Shown in pieces: positions 27,819 through 35,473 of a DNA stretch of 64,000 nt (positions are counted from its first letter, which is position 1; every line of letters begins with the position of its first letter). Source of the stretch: Chitinophagaceae bacterium PMP191F (GTDB lineage Bacteria > Bacteroidota > Bacteroidia > Chitinophagales > Chitinophagaceae); the NCBI GenBank assembly GCA_001302245.1, contig LGYU01000021.1, forward strand, positions 26,259-90,258, written 5' to 3'. The translations under genes and the position numbers were made by a program. The notes under the pieces are model-generated. The model saw only the letters and a list, made by a program, of their open reading frames with translations, was not told the DNA's origin and ran no database searches.

Positions 27819-28589
27819 TTACTTTCCGTCGTTCCTTACTTTCCGGTCGCAGGCATTGCCGCTTCTTCCATGATCAAATCCCTGCGCGCGTTCCAGTTCA
27901 ATCATTGCTTCAGGTCTGAAGTTGACAATATAGGCCCTGCGCTGACTATCGGTACTGTTGCCCCTGCTGTAATGCAGTGTATGACCATGATGAAAAATAC
28001 AGGTGCCTGCCTTGATCTCAATACCCAGCCCTTCGGCTTCCTGTGCTTCGCAGGTAAGTGCACCGCCCTTGCCGGTACCGGTGTGCGGGCGCAGAGGTGC
28101 CAGGTGTGAAGCCGGTACATACCACATACAGCCATTGTTCAGCGTAGCATTGTCAAGCGCCAGCCAGCAGCTTGCTGCTCTTTTATCGGGCATATTGATC
28201 CAGTATGCGGCATCCTGGTGCCAGGGTGTAGGTGTATTGGTGTGTGGAGCTTTATTGATCAGCATGTCAAAATCCATGGCAAGATCATTGCCCAGCAATT
28301 GCCTGGCAATCTGCAATGACCGCTGGTGATAGCTTTTCTGCAGTAATCCCGGTATAAAATCACTTGGCCACATGATCTGCGTAATATTCTCCACCTGTTT
28401 GTTATCGCCCAGGCCAATGCCAAGATCTGTACGGTTTTTACCCGTATCAATAGCGCCTGATAAAAAGTTGTTGTACAGTTCCCTGTATTCATCAAGTGCT
28501 GCCGGGGTAATGATGTCTTCAACCACTACATAACCATTGTCATTAAAAAAGTCAACCTTTTCCTGTGGTAAAACATAATTGGTTTGCAT
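27819..28589 (-). CDS. Phytanoyl-CoA dioxygenase (PhyH) family Fe(II)/2-oxoglutarate oxygenase
   Basis: 256 residues, cytosolic. The iron triad is His124 and Asp126 (TPWHQDAAYW) and the distal His, probably His206 (HTLHYSRGNSTDSQRRAY); the Arg pair near 217-218 would hold 2-oxoglutarate. It hydroxylates an unknown small substrate; family members act on phytanoyl-CoA, ectoine or natural products. It is divergent from the AraC regulator at 28713 across 123 bases, which probably controls it, as in many similar pairs. Confidence 0.9.
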   Translation of the reverse strand: MQTNYVLPQEKVDFFNDNGYVVVEDIITPAALDEYRELYNNFLSGAIDTGKNRTDLGIGLGDNKQVENITQIMWPSDFIPGLLQKSYHQRSLQIARQLLGNDLAMDFDMLINKAPHTNTPTPWHQDAAYWINMPDKRAASCWLALDNATLNNGCMWYVPASHLAPLRPHTGTGKGGALTCEAQEAEGLGIEIKAGTCIFHHGHTLHYSRGNSTDSQRRAYIVNFRPEAMIELERAQGFDHGRSGNACDRKVRNDGK

Positions 28590-28594
28590 ACGAT

Positions 28595-28682
28595 CCTGTT
28601 TTGATATTGTTATAATAAAGTAAGCATGTTTTGAAAAAATACTTGTTTAATAAAGTTCTGTAGTACTTTTTTATAAAACAGG
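28595..28682. promoter_or_regulatory. Candidate AraC sites in the divergent PhyH/AraC promoter region
   Basis: CCTGTTTT at 28595-28602 is the inverted partner of AAAACAGG at 28675-28682. TGTTTTGA occurs at 28597-28604 and again at 28627-28634, 30 bases (about three helix turns) apart. Confidence 0.4.
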
Positions 28683-28712
28683 TTATTTACCTTTAGTGAA
28701 CAAACAGCAGGT

Positions 28713-29576
28713 ATGCAACTGGATGTGCGGTCTACGGCCAACAGGAAAATCATTGACTTCCGTAAAATGAACATGGGTAATCTTTGTGTGCTGGGACGTT
28801 ATCATTATCACACGCCACAGAAAGATCTGCAATACCATCGTCATGATAATATGATCGAGATCTGTTATTATGATAAAGGCAGCCAGGTATTTGCTGTAGA
28901 TGATGAAAAGTACCTGGTAACCGGTGGCGATATCTTTATCCATTTTCCCGGTGAAACACATGGTTCCGGCGGGCACCCTGAAGAAAAAGGAAGTCTTTAC
29001 TGGTTTATTATTAAAGTACCTGGCGGTTCAAGAACATCCGGAGCAGATTATGATCTCAACAGCCTGGTGCAACTGCTTATACAGAACGGTATCAGGCATT
29101 TCAGGGGTGGCACAGCGATCAAAAAAATACTGGAAGACATTTTCACCGCAACACAGTCTGGCAATATGAACAAAGAAATTGTGCAGATAAAAATAAGACT
29201 GCTGGCTCAGTTGTTCCTGCTGAAAGTACTGGAGAAAAGCAATGAGCAACAACATGAGCCACAGAACGTGCGGCTGGACAAAGTATACCGTTTTATTGAG
29301 AACAACCTGTCTGAACAGATCACTGTGGCTATGCTGGCAAAAGAGGCTAACCTGTCTGAATCCAGGTTTAAGAACTGGTTTAAAAGTGCTGCCGGTTTTA
29401 CTCCGCTGGATTATGTGCAGCGTTGCAGGGTGCAATATGCAGTAAAACGGCTACAGGATGATCCTGCATTACCGGTAAAAGACCTTGCCTATGAACTGGG
29501 CTTTTCTTCGCAACAATATTTTACCACCATTGTAAAAAAGTTCATGGGTAAAACACCTGTTGAGCTAAGGAGATAA
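28713..29576 (+). CDS. AraC-family transcriptional regulator
   Basis: 287 residues. The N-terminal half is a cupin ligand domain (YHRHDNMIEICYYDKGSQVF; GGDIFIHFPGETH). The C-terminal 100 residues hold the two AraC helix-turn-helix motifs (QITVAMLAKEANLSESRFKN, WFKSAAGFTPLDYV; then VKDLAYELGFSSQQYFTTIV, KKFMGKTPVELRR). It is divergently transcribed from the PhyH dioxygenase and probably senses a substrate or product of that enzyme. A weak -7 box (TACCTTTA) lies just upstream. Confidence 0.92.
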   Translation: MQLDVRSTANRKIIDFRKMNMGNLCVLGRYHYHTPQKDLQYHRHDNMIEICYYDKGSQVFAVDDEKYLVTGGDIFIHFPGETHGSGGHPEEKGSLYWFIIKVPGGSRTSGADYDLNSLVQLLIQNGIRHFRGGTAIKKILEDIFTATQSGNMNKEIVQIKIRLLAQLFLLKVLEKSNEQQHEPQNVRLDKVYRFIENNLSEQITVAMLAKEANLSESRFKNWFKSAAGFTPLDYVQRCRVQYAVKRLQDDPALPVKDLAYELGFSSQQYFTTIVKKFMGKTPVELRR

Positions 29577-29595
29577 TTGTTGTATTACAATTACT

Positions 29596-30132
29596 TTATG
29601 CAGGGCTGATGGTATACAGTACATGTGTACAGAGCGGATGATCTTTCGCAATGTTGGGATGTTCAAAATCGGTCACATAGGCCATACCGGCACGCCGCAT
29701 TACTGCTTCCGATCTCAGGTTGATCTTTGCAGTGAAAGAAACGATCCTGTTAAACTGTAAAGTGGTAAAGCCATAATCAATACAAGCCTTTGCTGCTTCT
29801 GTTGCAAATCCTTTTCCCCATGCTTCTTTCCGGTAACGCCAGCCCACCTCCACACAGGGCGTAAAGAAGTTGTTGAAATCGGGAATGGAAAAACCTGTAA
29901 ATCCCAGGAATGTTTGTGTGCGCTTTTCCTCTGCTACGTATAGTCCGAAATGATTTGTTGTAAAACAATCTTCTATCCTTTGTAACATAGCCAGTGTTTG
30001 CCGTGGCTGAAGCGGCTGCGGAAAATATTGCATAACTACAGGATCGCTGTTCATGGCAATGAATGCTTCTGTATCAGCAGGCAGCCAGTGGCGAAGTCCC
30101 AGTCTTTCGGTGGCAATGACATAATTACTCAT
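29596..30132 (-). CDS. GNAT N-acetyltransferase (RimJ/RimL-like)
   Basis: 178 residues from the ATG at 30132 (MSNYVIATERLGLRHWLPAD); the frame opens eight codons earlier. It follows the RimJ/RimL type: the LRHWLPADTEAF opening, the acetyl-CoA site around VEVGWRYRKEAWGKGFATEA and the closing NLRSEAVMRRAGM. It acetylates an amine, probably an N-terminus or small molecule; the target cannot be inferred. It is convergent with the AraC gene, 19 bases apart, and precedes nothing obviously related. Confidence 0.88.
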   Translation of the reverse strand: MSNYVIATERLGLRHWLPADTEAFIAMNSDPVVMQYFPQPLQPRQTLAMLQRIEDCFTTNHFGLYVAEEKRTQTFLGFTGFSIPDFNNFFTPCVEVGWRYRKEAWGKGFATEAAKACIDYGFTTLQFNRIVSFTAKINLRSEAVMRRAGMAYVTDFEHPNIAKDHPLCTHVLYTISPA

Positions 30133-30176
30133 GCAGGGATACAATGTACGCTGCAAAACTGGTAAAAAGATCCGGG

Positions 30177-30689
30177 TCAGTTATCGTTACTGGCATTGCC
30201 GGGAAACGAAGCATGAAATTTAGCCAGTACCTGCCTGCATTGTAACCTGGTTTCTTCAAAACTCCAGCCTTTACTGGCTGCAATGTCTTCTACCGTAAGT
30301 CCATTGTAATAACAGAGATAGAACAACTCTGCTTCAGCAGGCGAAAACGATGTATTGTAAGTGAATTTTTCAGGTAGTACGGGCAATACAGGAAAAGCCT
30401 GTTCTTTAACCTGGTTATGGAGATACCGGCCTCTTATTTTTTCACGGGCTTGTTGAAGCAGGAAGGAATAAAGCCGAAGGTATTCCGGTTGATATTGATG
30501 TAAAGTATCCGGTAATTCTGAAAATACTTCTACCAGTATTTGTTCTGCCACAGAAGGGGTGTTGACCGCTGTTAACAGGAAGCCAAACAGCATACCGCTG
30601 TATTTATAGTACAGCGTTTCTGCAGCCTGCTGATTACGGGCCTGTACAGCCTGTAACAGCCCGGGATCATCGGGTGATACACCATGCAT
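30177..30689 (-). CDS. Orphan ECF-type sigma factor, divergent
   Basis: 170 residues. Region 2 is recognisable but degenerate (QARNQQAAETLYYKYSGMLF; VAEQILVEVFSELPDTLHQY), and region 4 near 115-165 holds a helix-turn-helix (AELFYLCYYNGLTVEDIAAS, KGWSFEETRLQCR). There is no FecR, anti-sigma or receptor gene next to it. It may have an unlinked partner or be constitutively regulated by its own promoter. The assignment as sigma factor is by pattern, and region 2 lacks the usual DIVQExF form. Confidence 0.75.
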   Translation of the reverse strand: MHGVSPDDPGLLQAVQARNQQAAETLYYKYSGMLFGFLLTAVNTPSVAEQILVEVFSELPDTLHQYQPEYLRLYSFLLQQAREKIRGRYLHNQVKEQAFPVLPVLPEKFTYNTSFSPAEAELFYLCYYNGLTVEDIAASKGWSFEETRLQCRQVLAKFHASFPGNASNDN

Positions 30690-31035
30690 AAGACATTGGT
30701 TTGGTGATTGGGGATGTGATGTGGTGTAACCTGATGCAGCTTTCAGTGGGAGTCGGAAACGGGGATGTGTAACTGTTTTTTGCTTATGCCAATATCATGC
30801 CGTTTTTATAATGATAAGGCCTGTGGAGACTCAGCATTGAAAACAGACCCTTTTGCAGTGCAGGTTTCAGTAAGTTAACCGATTATCGGTTAAAATAGAT
30901 CGTAAATGATTGGTTGAAAATGGAACCTGCATAGCGGGATAATAAAGGAATTGGATAACAGGAATAAACGATCATGAACTGCAAAATCATCGTTTGATAA
31001 AGATACCTGCAATAACAAACAAAAGGGGAGATAGC
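30690..31035. other. 346-base intergenic region with a perfect palindrome
   Basis: It lies upstream of the orphan sigma gene and downstream of the 53-residue gene, both on the minus strand. It holds the 19-base palindrome at 30875-30893 and no ORF of interest. Confidence 0.5.
30875..30893. promoter_or_regulatory. Perfect 19-base palindrome, candidate operator
   Basis: TTAACCGATTATCGGTTAA: 9-bp perfect arms around one base. It is 186 bases upstream of the orphan sigma gene start. Confidence 0.5.
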
Positions 31036-31197
31036 TCAGGCTTCTTTCAGTAACTTCATAAAGAGGTCAGCTTGCTCCTTGGTTTTGATAACCTGGTGCA
31101 GGGATGAACTGGCGGGAACTTTTACTTCCGCTTTTTTACCATTTTCCTTTGCCTTCCTGGTGAGCGCAGCAACTTTATTTGCCAGTGTCTCTTTCAT
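31036..31197 (-). CDS. Small 53-residue Lys-rich protein
   Basis: The ORF starts MKETLANKVAALTRKAKENG and ends MKLLKEA. It is basic, helical and cytosolic. It is credible because an exact TTG-N21-TATATTTG promoter (31203-31234) points at it, with the -7 box five bases before the ATG, and because its codon use resembles its neighbours. I do not recognise the family. Its gap to the preceding gene (31248) contains that promoter, so it is transcribed on its own. Confidence 0.6.
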   Translation of the reverse strand: MKETLANKVAALTRKAKENGKKAEVKVPASSSLHQVIKTKEQADLFMKLLKEA

Positions 31198-31202
31198 ACT
31201 AT

Positions 31203-31234
31203 CAAATATACACACTTTTTATGAATTTTAGCAA
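31203..31234 (-). promoter_or_regulatory. Exact Bacteroidota promoter for the 53-residue gene
   Basis: On the minus strand: TTG (31232-31234), 21 bases, TATATTTG (31203-31210). Five bases lie between the box and the ATG, so the transcript may be leaderless. Confidence 0.65.
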
Positions 31235-31247
31235 CCCTGTGTGATCG

Positions 31248-31805
31248 CTATTTCATATTGAATATGAAATAGTTATACATCTGATCCTGCGATACGAGGT
31301 CTCCTTTTTTGATCCTGAGCGGGTAGGTCAGGATATCTTCAAAATCAAACGGGTTATCATACTGTGTTTTTCCAAAACGGGTAATGCGTACAAAGTACTT
31401 AATGCCATACATGTGAAAGTGCCTGTCGAGGTAATTGAAATTGCGTTGCAATGCCCGGTAATAAAAATAGGCACGCGCATTATCCGATCCATCAATACCC
31501 AGGTAATGATCCGGGTTGTTCTGCAGATAAGCCAGTGCAGAAAACAGGATAGTGGAAAAAACACGGGAATAATCCATGTGTTTCAGTTCTGCTTTATCAT
31601 CTATCTTGCCTTTGGCATTCAGCGGACCGAAAGACAGGTTGTAAACATTGGGCAGCAGGGCGTGCGACTGGTTGCTGATCTTTACCATCAATGGCAGGGT
31701 ACGTCCATCGTTAAGGGCAGTAGTGAAACTGCTGAACTTCAGATCGGGCGAAATGTTTTCAATATCGTACAGGGTATCAAAATCTATTTTAACCGGAACA
31801 GCCAT
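31248..31805 (-). CDS. Hypothetical protein, DUF6934-like
   Basis: 185 residues, no signal peptide. A central NPDHYLGIDGSDNARAYFYY and a following LDRHFHMYGIKYFVRITRFG are the best-conserved looking parts and resemble, from memory, the Bacteroidota family DUF6934; this is not certain. The function is unknown. It is divergent from the GNAT-ankyrin gene, and the gap between them holds the GC-rich folded element at 31844-31943, which would lie in its 5' leader if transcription starts beyond it. Confidence 0.75.
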   Translation of the reverse strand: MAVPVKIDFDTLYDIENISPDLKFSSFTTALNDGRTLPLMVKISNQSHALLPNVYNLSFGPLNAKGKIDDKAELKHMDYSRVFSTILFSALAYLQNNPDHYLGIDGSDNARAYFYYRALQRNFNYLDRHFHMYGIKYFVRITRFGKTQYDNPFDFEDILTYPLRIKKGDLVSQDQMYNYFIFNMK

Positions 31806-31843
31806 AGGTCAGCGCTTTTTACATTGGGCGTTATATAATTTCC

Positions 31844-31943
31844 GAATCTGGCGTGGCTGATGAAGGCACCGGCCCCAGAGTAACCCCGGTGGGTGTCTCT
31901 CCCGCCGGAACCAGCCACTTGATTCAATAATATTGAATCCGGC
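31844..31943. other. GC-rich foldable element with a 19-base palindrome
   Basis: GTGGCTG (31853-31859) pairs with CAGCCAC (31912-31918). Inside, CACCGG pairs with CCGGTG, or GGCACC with GGTGTC as an alternative fold. Directly after it comes GATTCAATAATATTGAATC (31921-31939), a perfect palindrome. The whole is bracketed by GAATCTGGC (31844-31852) and GAATCCGGC (31935-31943). It is far more GC-rich than the DNA around it. It matches no riboswitch I can name; it could be a structured leader RNA on the minus strand or a small REP/MITE-like insertion. Confidence 0.5.
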
Positions 31944-31957
31944 ATCTAAATAAATGA

Positions 31958-31989
31958 TTTGTTGTGAATATCGGCAGTAGTTGTGTTTG
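31958..31989 (+). promoter_or_regulatory. Promoter of the GNAT-ankyrin gene
   Basis: TTTG at 31958-31961, 20 bases, TGTGTTTG at 31982-31989 (one mismatch). It lies 12 bases before the ATG at 32002. Confidence 0.45.
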
Positions 31990-32001
31990 AATAATTTTTA
32001 T

Positions 32002-33279
32002 ATGGAAAAGAATATCCTGCAGCAGGCTACACCTGCACAGCTTGAAAAGGCGGCAGCAGACAATCATATAGCCTTGTTTGGTGCCAATGCCATTGCCGGT
32101 GGCGGCGAAGTGGTACGGGATGGCGATATTGTGTATACGTATGCGGGCACTACACAGCATGGTATGCTGGCCTTTCCTGTTGCAACGGAAGCATATATGG
32201 CAATTGCCCTGAACCGTATGATGGATTATTACCGCACCCATATACCCAATGGCGTAGGATGCTGGTCGCTGGACCCTGCACAACCGCCATCACTTGGTGT
32301 GCAGTTGCTGGCAAGAGGATTTCAGCCCGGTTGGCAACCCTGCTGGATGGCGCTTGACCTGGAAATGATTGATGATTCCTGGAATATACCGGAAGGGCTG
32401 GAAGTACAGGCAGAGAACCATACTGATCTTTCAATAGTGAGGGGATTGCCGAATGCCGGTATTAACAGCGCCTTATCATGGCAATTGTTACAACATAGCC
32501 CGGAGCAGGCACAACAGTTTGTTGCCCGGTTGCATGGCAATATAGTTGGACATAGCTGTGTACTGTTAAGCACAGGTGAATACGGCGTAGCAGGAATTTA
32601 TAATGTGGGTGTATTGCCAAAGCAACAGAACCAGGGCATTGGTAAAGCGGTGGTAATAGCAGCCTGCCGTTATGCAAAGGAAAAAGGATACAGATATGCT
32701 GTATTGAACGCAACCGGCAAACGGATGTATGAACAGATCGGTTTCCGGTATATCAGCCACGGACTTACCTGGTGGCTGATGGGGCGCAGGTACATTACAC
32801 ATCCGCCTTCACCAAACATGGTAGCAATTGCGGAAGCAGTAGGTTATGGTAATATCGCTGCACTTGAACAATATAAAGCAATACTGGATACAGCAACTAT
32901 TAATGAACCCTTGTGTAACCGTATGACGTTAATGCAACTGGCTGTACATTGCAAACAACCCGCATCAGGAGAATGGCTGGTACAACATGGTGCTGTTTAT
33001 TCTGTACTGGATGCCTGGGACATGGGCTGGCAGCAACGCGCTGCAATGTTATTGTATCAGCAACCTGCATTGGTGAATGAACGATACGATCATTTTCAAT
33101 ATACCCTGTTGCATATTGCTGCCGACAGGAATGATATCGAACTTGCCCGGCTGGCACTGACCGCACATCCTGATCTTACCATTACCGATAATATTTACAA
33201 AGGCACGGCACAAGGCTGGGCCGAACACCTGCAGCGCAGGGAAATTGCTGAACTGATCAGTTCATATACCACACAATAA
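32002..33279 (+). CDS. GNAT acetyltransferase fused to a C-terminal ankyrin-like domain
   Basis: 425 residues from ATG 32002; an upstream TTG would only add seven residues. The N-terminal part (to about 125) looks like a degenerate first GNAT half. Residues of about 130-260 hold an intact GNAT domain with the acetyl-CoA loop in VGVLPKQQNQGIGKAVVIAA and a closing KRMYEQIGFRYISHG. From about 270 to the end are ankyrin-like helices (GYGNIAALEQYKAIL; LMQLAVHCKQPASGEWLVQH; FQYTLLHIAADRNDIELARL). The ankyrin part probably holds a protein partner or substrate. It has its own promoter and terminator. Confidence 0.85.
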   Translation: MEKNILQQATPAQLEKAAADNHIALFGANAIAGGGEVVRDGDIVYTYAGTTQHGMLAFPVATEAYMAIALNRMMDYYRTHIPNGVGCWSLDPAQPPSLGVQLLARGFQPGWQPCWMALDLEMIDDSWNIPEGLEVQAENHTDLSIVRGLPNAGINSALSWQLLQHSPEQAQQFVARLHGNIVGHSCVLLSTGEYGVAGIYNVGVLPKQQNQGIGKAVVIAACRYAKEKGYRYAVLNATGKRMYEQIGFRYISHGLTWWLMGRRYITHPPSPNMVAIAEAVGYGNIAALEQYKAILDTATINEPLCNRMTLMQLAVHCKQPASGEWLVQHGAVYSVLDAWDMGWQQRAAMLLYQQPALVNERYDHFQYTLLHIAADRNDIELARLALTAHPDLTITDNIYKGTAQGWAEHLQRREIAELISSYTTQ

Positions 33280-33281
33280 AA

Positions 33282-33308
33282 AAGACACCATCATGGTGTC
33301 TTTTTTAT
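33282..33308. terminator. Bidirectional hairpin terminator
   Basis: AAAAAGACACC pairs with GGTGTCTTTTT around ATCAT. It serves the convergent genes ending at 33279 and 33325. Confidence 0.8.
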
Positions 33309-33324
33309 GATCTTTTTCACCTTA

Positions 33325-34314
33325 TTAGCCAAGATATTTTTTCAGTTCGGCTGCTGCATGCAGGAACATAGAGCGCGTGGTGGGCAATGCAGCCAGGGCA
33401 TTCAGTAAACCGAAATCGTGTATCATACCGTTGTAGCGAATGGTGGTAACAGTTACTCCTGCCTGGTCCAGTTTCCGGCCATAGGCTTCGCCTTCATCAC
33501 GCAGAATGTCATTTTCAGCTACCTGTATCAATGCGGGCGGCAGTCCTTTCAATTGTTCTGTAGTAGCCTGCAGGGGAGACAGATAGATCTCTTTACGCTG
33601 TTGCGGATCTTTGGTATACTGGTCAAACATCCATTTCATTACATTGGTAGTCAGAAAACGGTCTTCTCCAAATTGTTTGTAGGAATCGTAATCAAACCCT
33701 GCATCGGTGACTGGCCATAACAAAACCTGCAGTTTAATGTCCGGGCCGCCCTGTTCTTTTGCTTTGATAGCGGTTACCGCGGCCATATTGCCACCTACAC
33801 TGTTGCCCACCACAGCAAGCCGTTTGCTATCTACATTGATCTCATCTCCGTGTGCTGCCACCCATTTGATAGCTGCATAAATTTCATTGATGGCCTGCGG
33901 ATAATGTGCTTCGGGTGATGGGGTATAATTTACAAAAACGGCTGCATAACCGGTTAACACTACCAGGTCGCGCACCATACGTTTGTGTGTAGGATAGTCG
34001 CCCAGTATCCATCCGCCGCCATGTATAAATATGAAAACGGGTATTTTCCCTTCTGCACCGGCTGGCCTTACAATATTCAGTTTTACAGTAAGACCGTCGG
34101 CGGTGATCGTTTTTTCAGATTCATCAATGCCGGAAAGATCTGTTTTAACACCTGCCTGTGCATCGGTCAGCACCTGTCTGGCTGCTTCTTTGGGAAGTGT
34201 TTCCAATGGAGGACCGCCTGCGTTCAATACTTTTAAAAATGCTTTGGTGCCTGTGTCAATACGGGGATCTTTGTCCCATGGAATAACTGCCGGCGGTGCT
34301 GTTGTTGTGCTCAT
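33325..34314 (-). CDS. Alpha/beta hydrolase, HSL-type esterase
   Basis: 329 residues from the ATG at 34314; the frame opens 16 codons earlier inside a region with no homology. The oxyanion-hole motif HGGGW is at 98-102, the nucleophile is Ser172 in GNSVGG, and Asp269 (ENDILRDEG) and His299 (GMIHDFG) complete the triad. This is the hormone-sensitive-lipase (type IV) family, which hydrolyses short acyl esters. It follows the AhpD-like gene on the same strand by 47 bases and probably forms a two-gene operon with it, perhaps for a xenobiotic or peroxide-related substrate. Confidence 0.92.
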   Translation of the reverse strand: MSTTTAPPAVIPWDKDPRIDTGTKAFLKVLNAGGPPLETLPKEAARQVLTDAQAGVKTDLSGIDESEKTITADGLTVKLNIVRPAGAEGKIPVFIFIHGGGWILGDYPTHKRMVRDLVVLTGYAAVFVNYTPSPEAHYPQAINEIYAAIKWVAAHGDEINVDSKRLAVVGNSVGGNMAAVTAIKAKEQGGPDIKLQVLLWPVTDAGFDYDSYKQFGEDRFLTTNVMKWMFDQYTKDPQQRKEIYLSPLQATTEQLKGLPPALIQVAENDILRDEGEAYGRKLDQAGVTVTTIRYNGMIHDFGLLNALAALPTTRSMFLHAAAELKKYLG

Positions 34315-34361
34315 GGTTAACAATTTTGTAATAAAAATATTTTTCGAAATGGCAGGCACCA

Positions 34362-34910
34362 TTATGCCTGTGCTTCCTGCAGGTCGGGGATTGAGGGCCA
34401 GTCTACGGGTATCTGGGTTACTCCATGCAGAAAATTGGTGATGATCTTGTCGCCAATGATCACAATGGCATCTACGAGGTTTTCCCTGGTGTATCCTGCT
34501 GCAAAGAAATTCTCTGTCAGTTCAGTATCGGGTTTACCGCGGGTTACTACAAAACTTTTGGTAAGCGCAGCGAGGGTGTGTAACTTATTATCGAATGTAA
34601 TGGATCCGCTGCGTATTTCCAATACCTGTTCATCGCTGAATCCGTTCAGCTTTGCAATGGTGGTATGGGCCGCCAGACAATAATCACAGTGGTTTACCTG
34701 GCTTACTACTAGGTTGATCACTTCTTTTTCTTTCGCTTTCAATGAACTGCCTGCACTTTGCAATGCCAGGTAGGTACCCAGTGCGTTTTTTGAGTAGGCC
34801 ATGGTGGCATACAGGTTGGGTACACGGCCAATGGCTTTCTGCAGGTTGTCAAATAATACCTGGTTAGTGGGGCTTACTTCTTCTCTGGCAGGAACTGTGA
34901 ACGTTTGCAT
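34362..34910 (-). CDS. Carboxymuconolactone decarboxylase/AhpD-family protein
   Basis: 182 residues from the ATG at 34910 (MQTFTVPAREEVSP); the frame runs 49 codons upstream without homology. The AhpD signature is complete: NHCDYCLAAHTTIAK with Cys75, Cys78 and His82. Members are alkylhydroperoxidase-like proteins with a redox-active CxxC pair, although many act on other substrates. It is the first gene of the pair with the esterase. The AraC gene at 35474, on the same strand 563 bases upstream, is the nearest possible regulator. Confidence 0.9.
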   Translation of the reverse strand: MQTFTVPAREEVSPTNQVLFDNLQKAIGRVPNLYATMAYSKNALGTYLALQSAGSSLKAKEKEVINLVVSQVNHCDYCLAAHTTIAKLNGFSDEQVLEIRSGSITFDNKLHTLAALTKSFVVTRGKPDTELTENFFAAGYTRENLVDAIVIIGDKIITNFLHGVTQIPVDWPSIPDLQEAQA

Positions 34911-35473
34911 ATCATCTGATTTTTTGTTGTTTACTGTTGTTGTTGACAATGTAAAATTGCATTTGTACGGGCGGCTTACAAATGGACACAATTCCCGAAG
35001 AGTTGACGATTTTTCCTTTGGTGTATTAAATAGCCGGTGACGCATTATAGCCTGCATAGCCAGGGCATCGGCCTGCTGATAAAAATAGTGAGGCAGTATT
35101 TTTTACCGGAAGAAATGCCGAACTTTAAATTATATGACAGTTCTGTGCATCATATTGTTTTTCAGGAAGATATAATCTGCGTTTGGTTGTACTGCTGTTT
35201 TCGCTGTTTTCCGGGCCATCAATCTTCTTCTCTCTCTCCGTTTATAATTCCAGGCTCAGTAATCCCGGGGTAAACCCAGAGTATTCCCGGAGTATCCTGC
35301 TACCTGGTTGCAGTCTGATAGCAGTATTGTTTATACAATAAATAAGCACGGGTTAATGCATGTTTTAATAAATGTTAAAACAATACCTGTCTGTGCTCAT
35401 GCAGAGTCTGAGCCTATGGATGGATAATGCGGTTGAATAAATATGCATGATCAGGTGTGGCGCAGGCACTGGC
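34911..35473. other. 563-base intergenic region with two inverted repeats
   Basis: It lies between the AraC gene and the AhpD-like gene, both on the minus strand. It holds TATTGT/ACAATA (35325-35340) and TGTTTTAA/TTAAAACA (35361-35382), 20 bases apart. A 78-codon plus-strand frame at 35037-35273 has no protein-like features. No exact promoter match was found. Confidence 0.5.
35325..35382. promoter_or_regulatory. Two neighbouring inverted repeats, candidate operators
   Basis: TATTGT at 35325-35330 with ACAATA at 35335-35340; TGTTTTAA at 35361-35368 with TTAAAACA at 35375-35382. They are 92 bases downstream of the AraC stop on the minus strand and 415 bases or more upstream of the AhpD-like start. 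Confidence 0.35.

Noticed and set aside
31857..31915. CTGATGA in the GC-rich element as a hammerhead ribozyme core
   Set aside because: CTG of the motif is part of the closing stem GTGGCTG/CAGCCAC, and the required GAAA and UH cleavage context are not in place.
31806..31939. Open minus-strand frames across the GC-rich element as a small protein gene
   Set aside because: Frames lack an ATG in good context and end or run out of frame with the DUF6934-like gene; the stem structure explains the sequence better.
31844..31943. Known riboswitch (TPP, SAM, glycine, cobalamin, THF)
   Set aside because: Short resemblances such as CGGGAGAGAC on the minus strand exist, but none of the conserved cores is complete.
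35037..35273. 78-codon plus-strand frame in the AraC/AhpD gap
   Set aside because: Unusual residue mix, no promoter, no start context.
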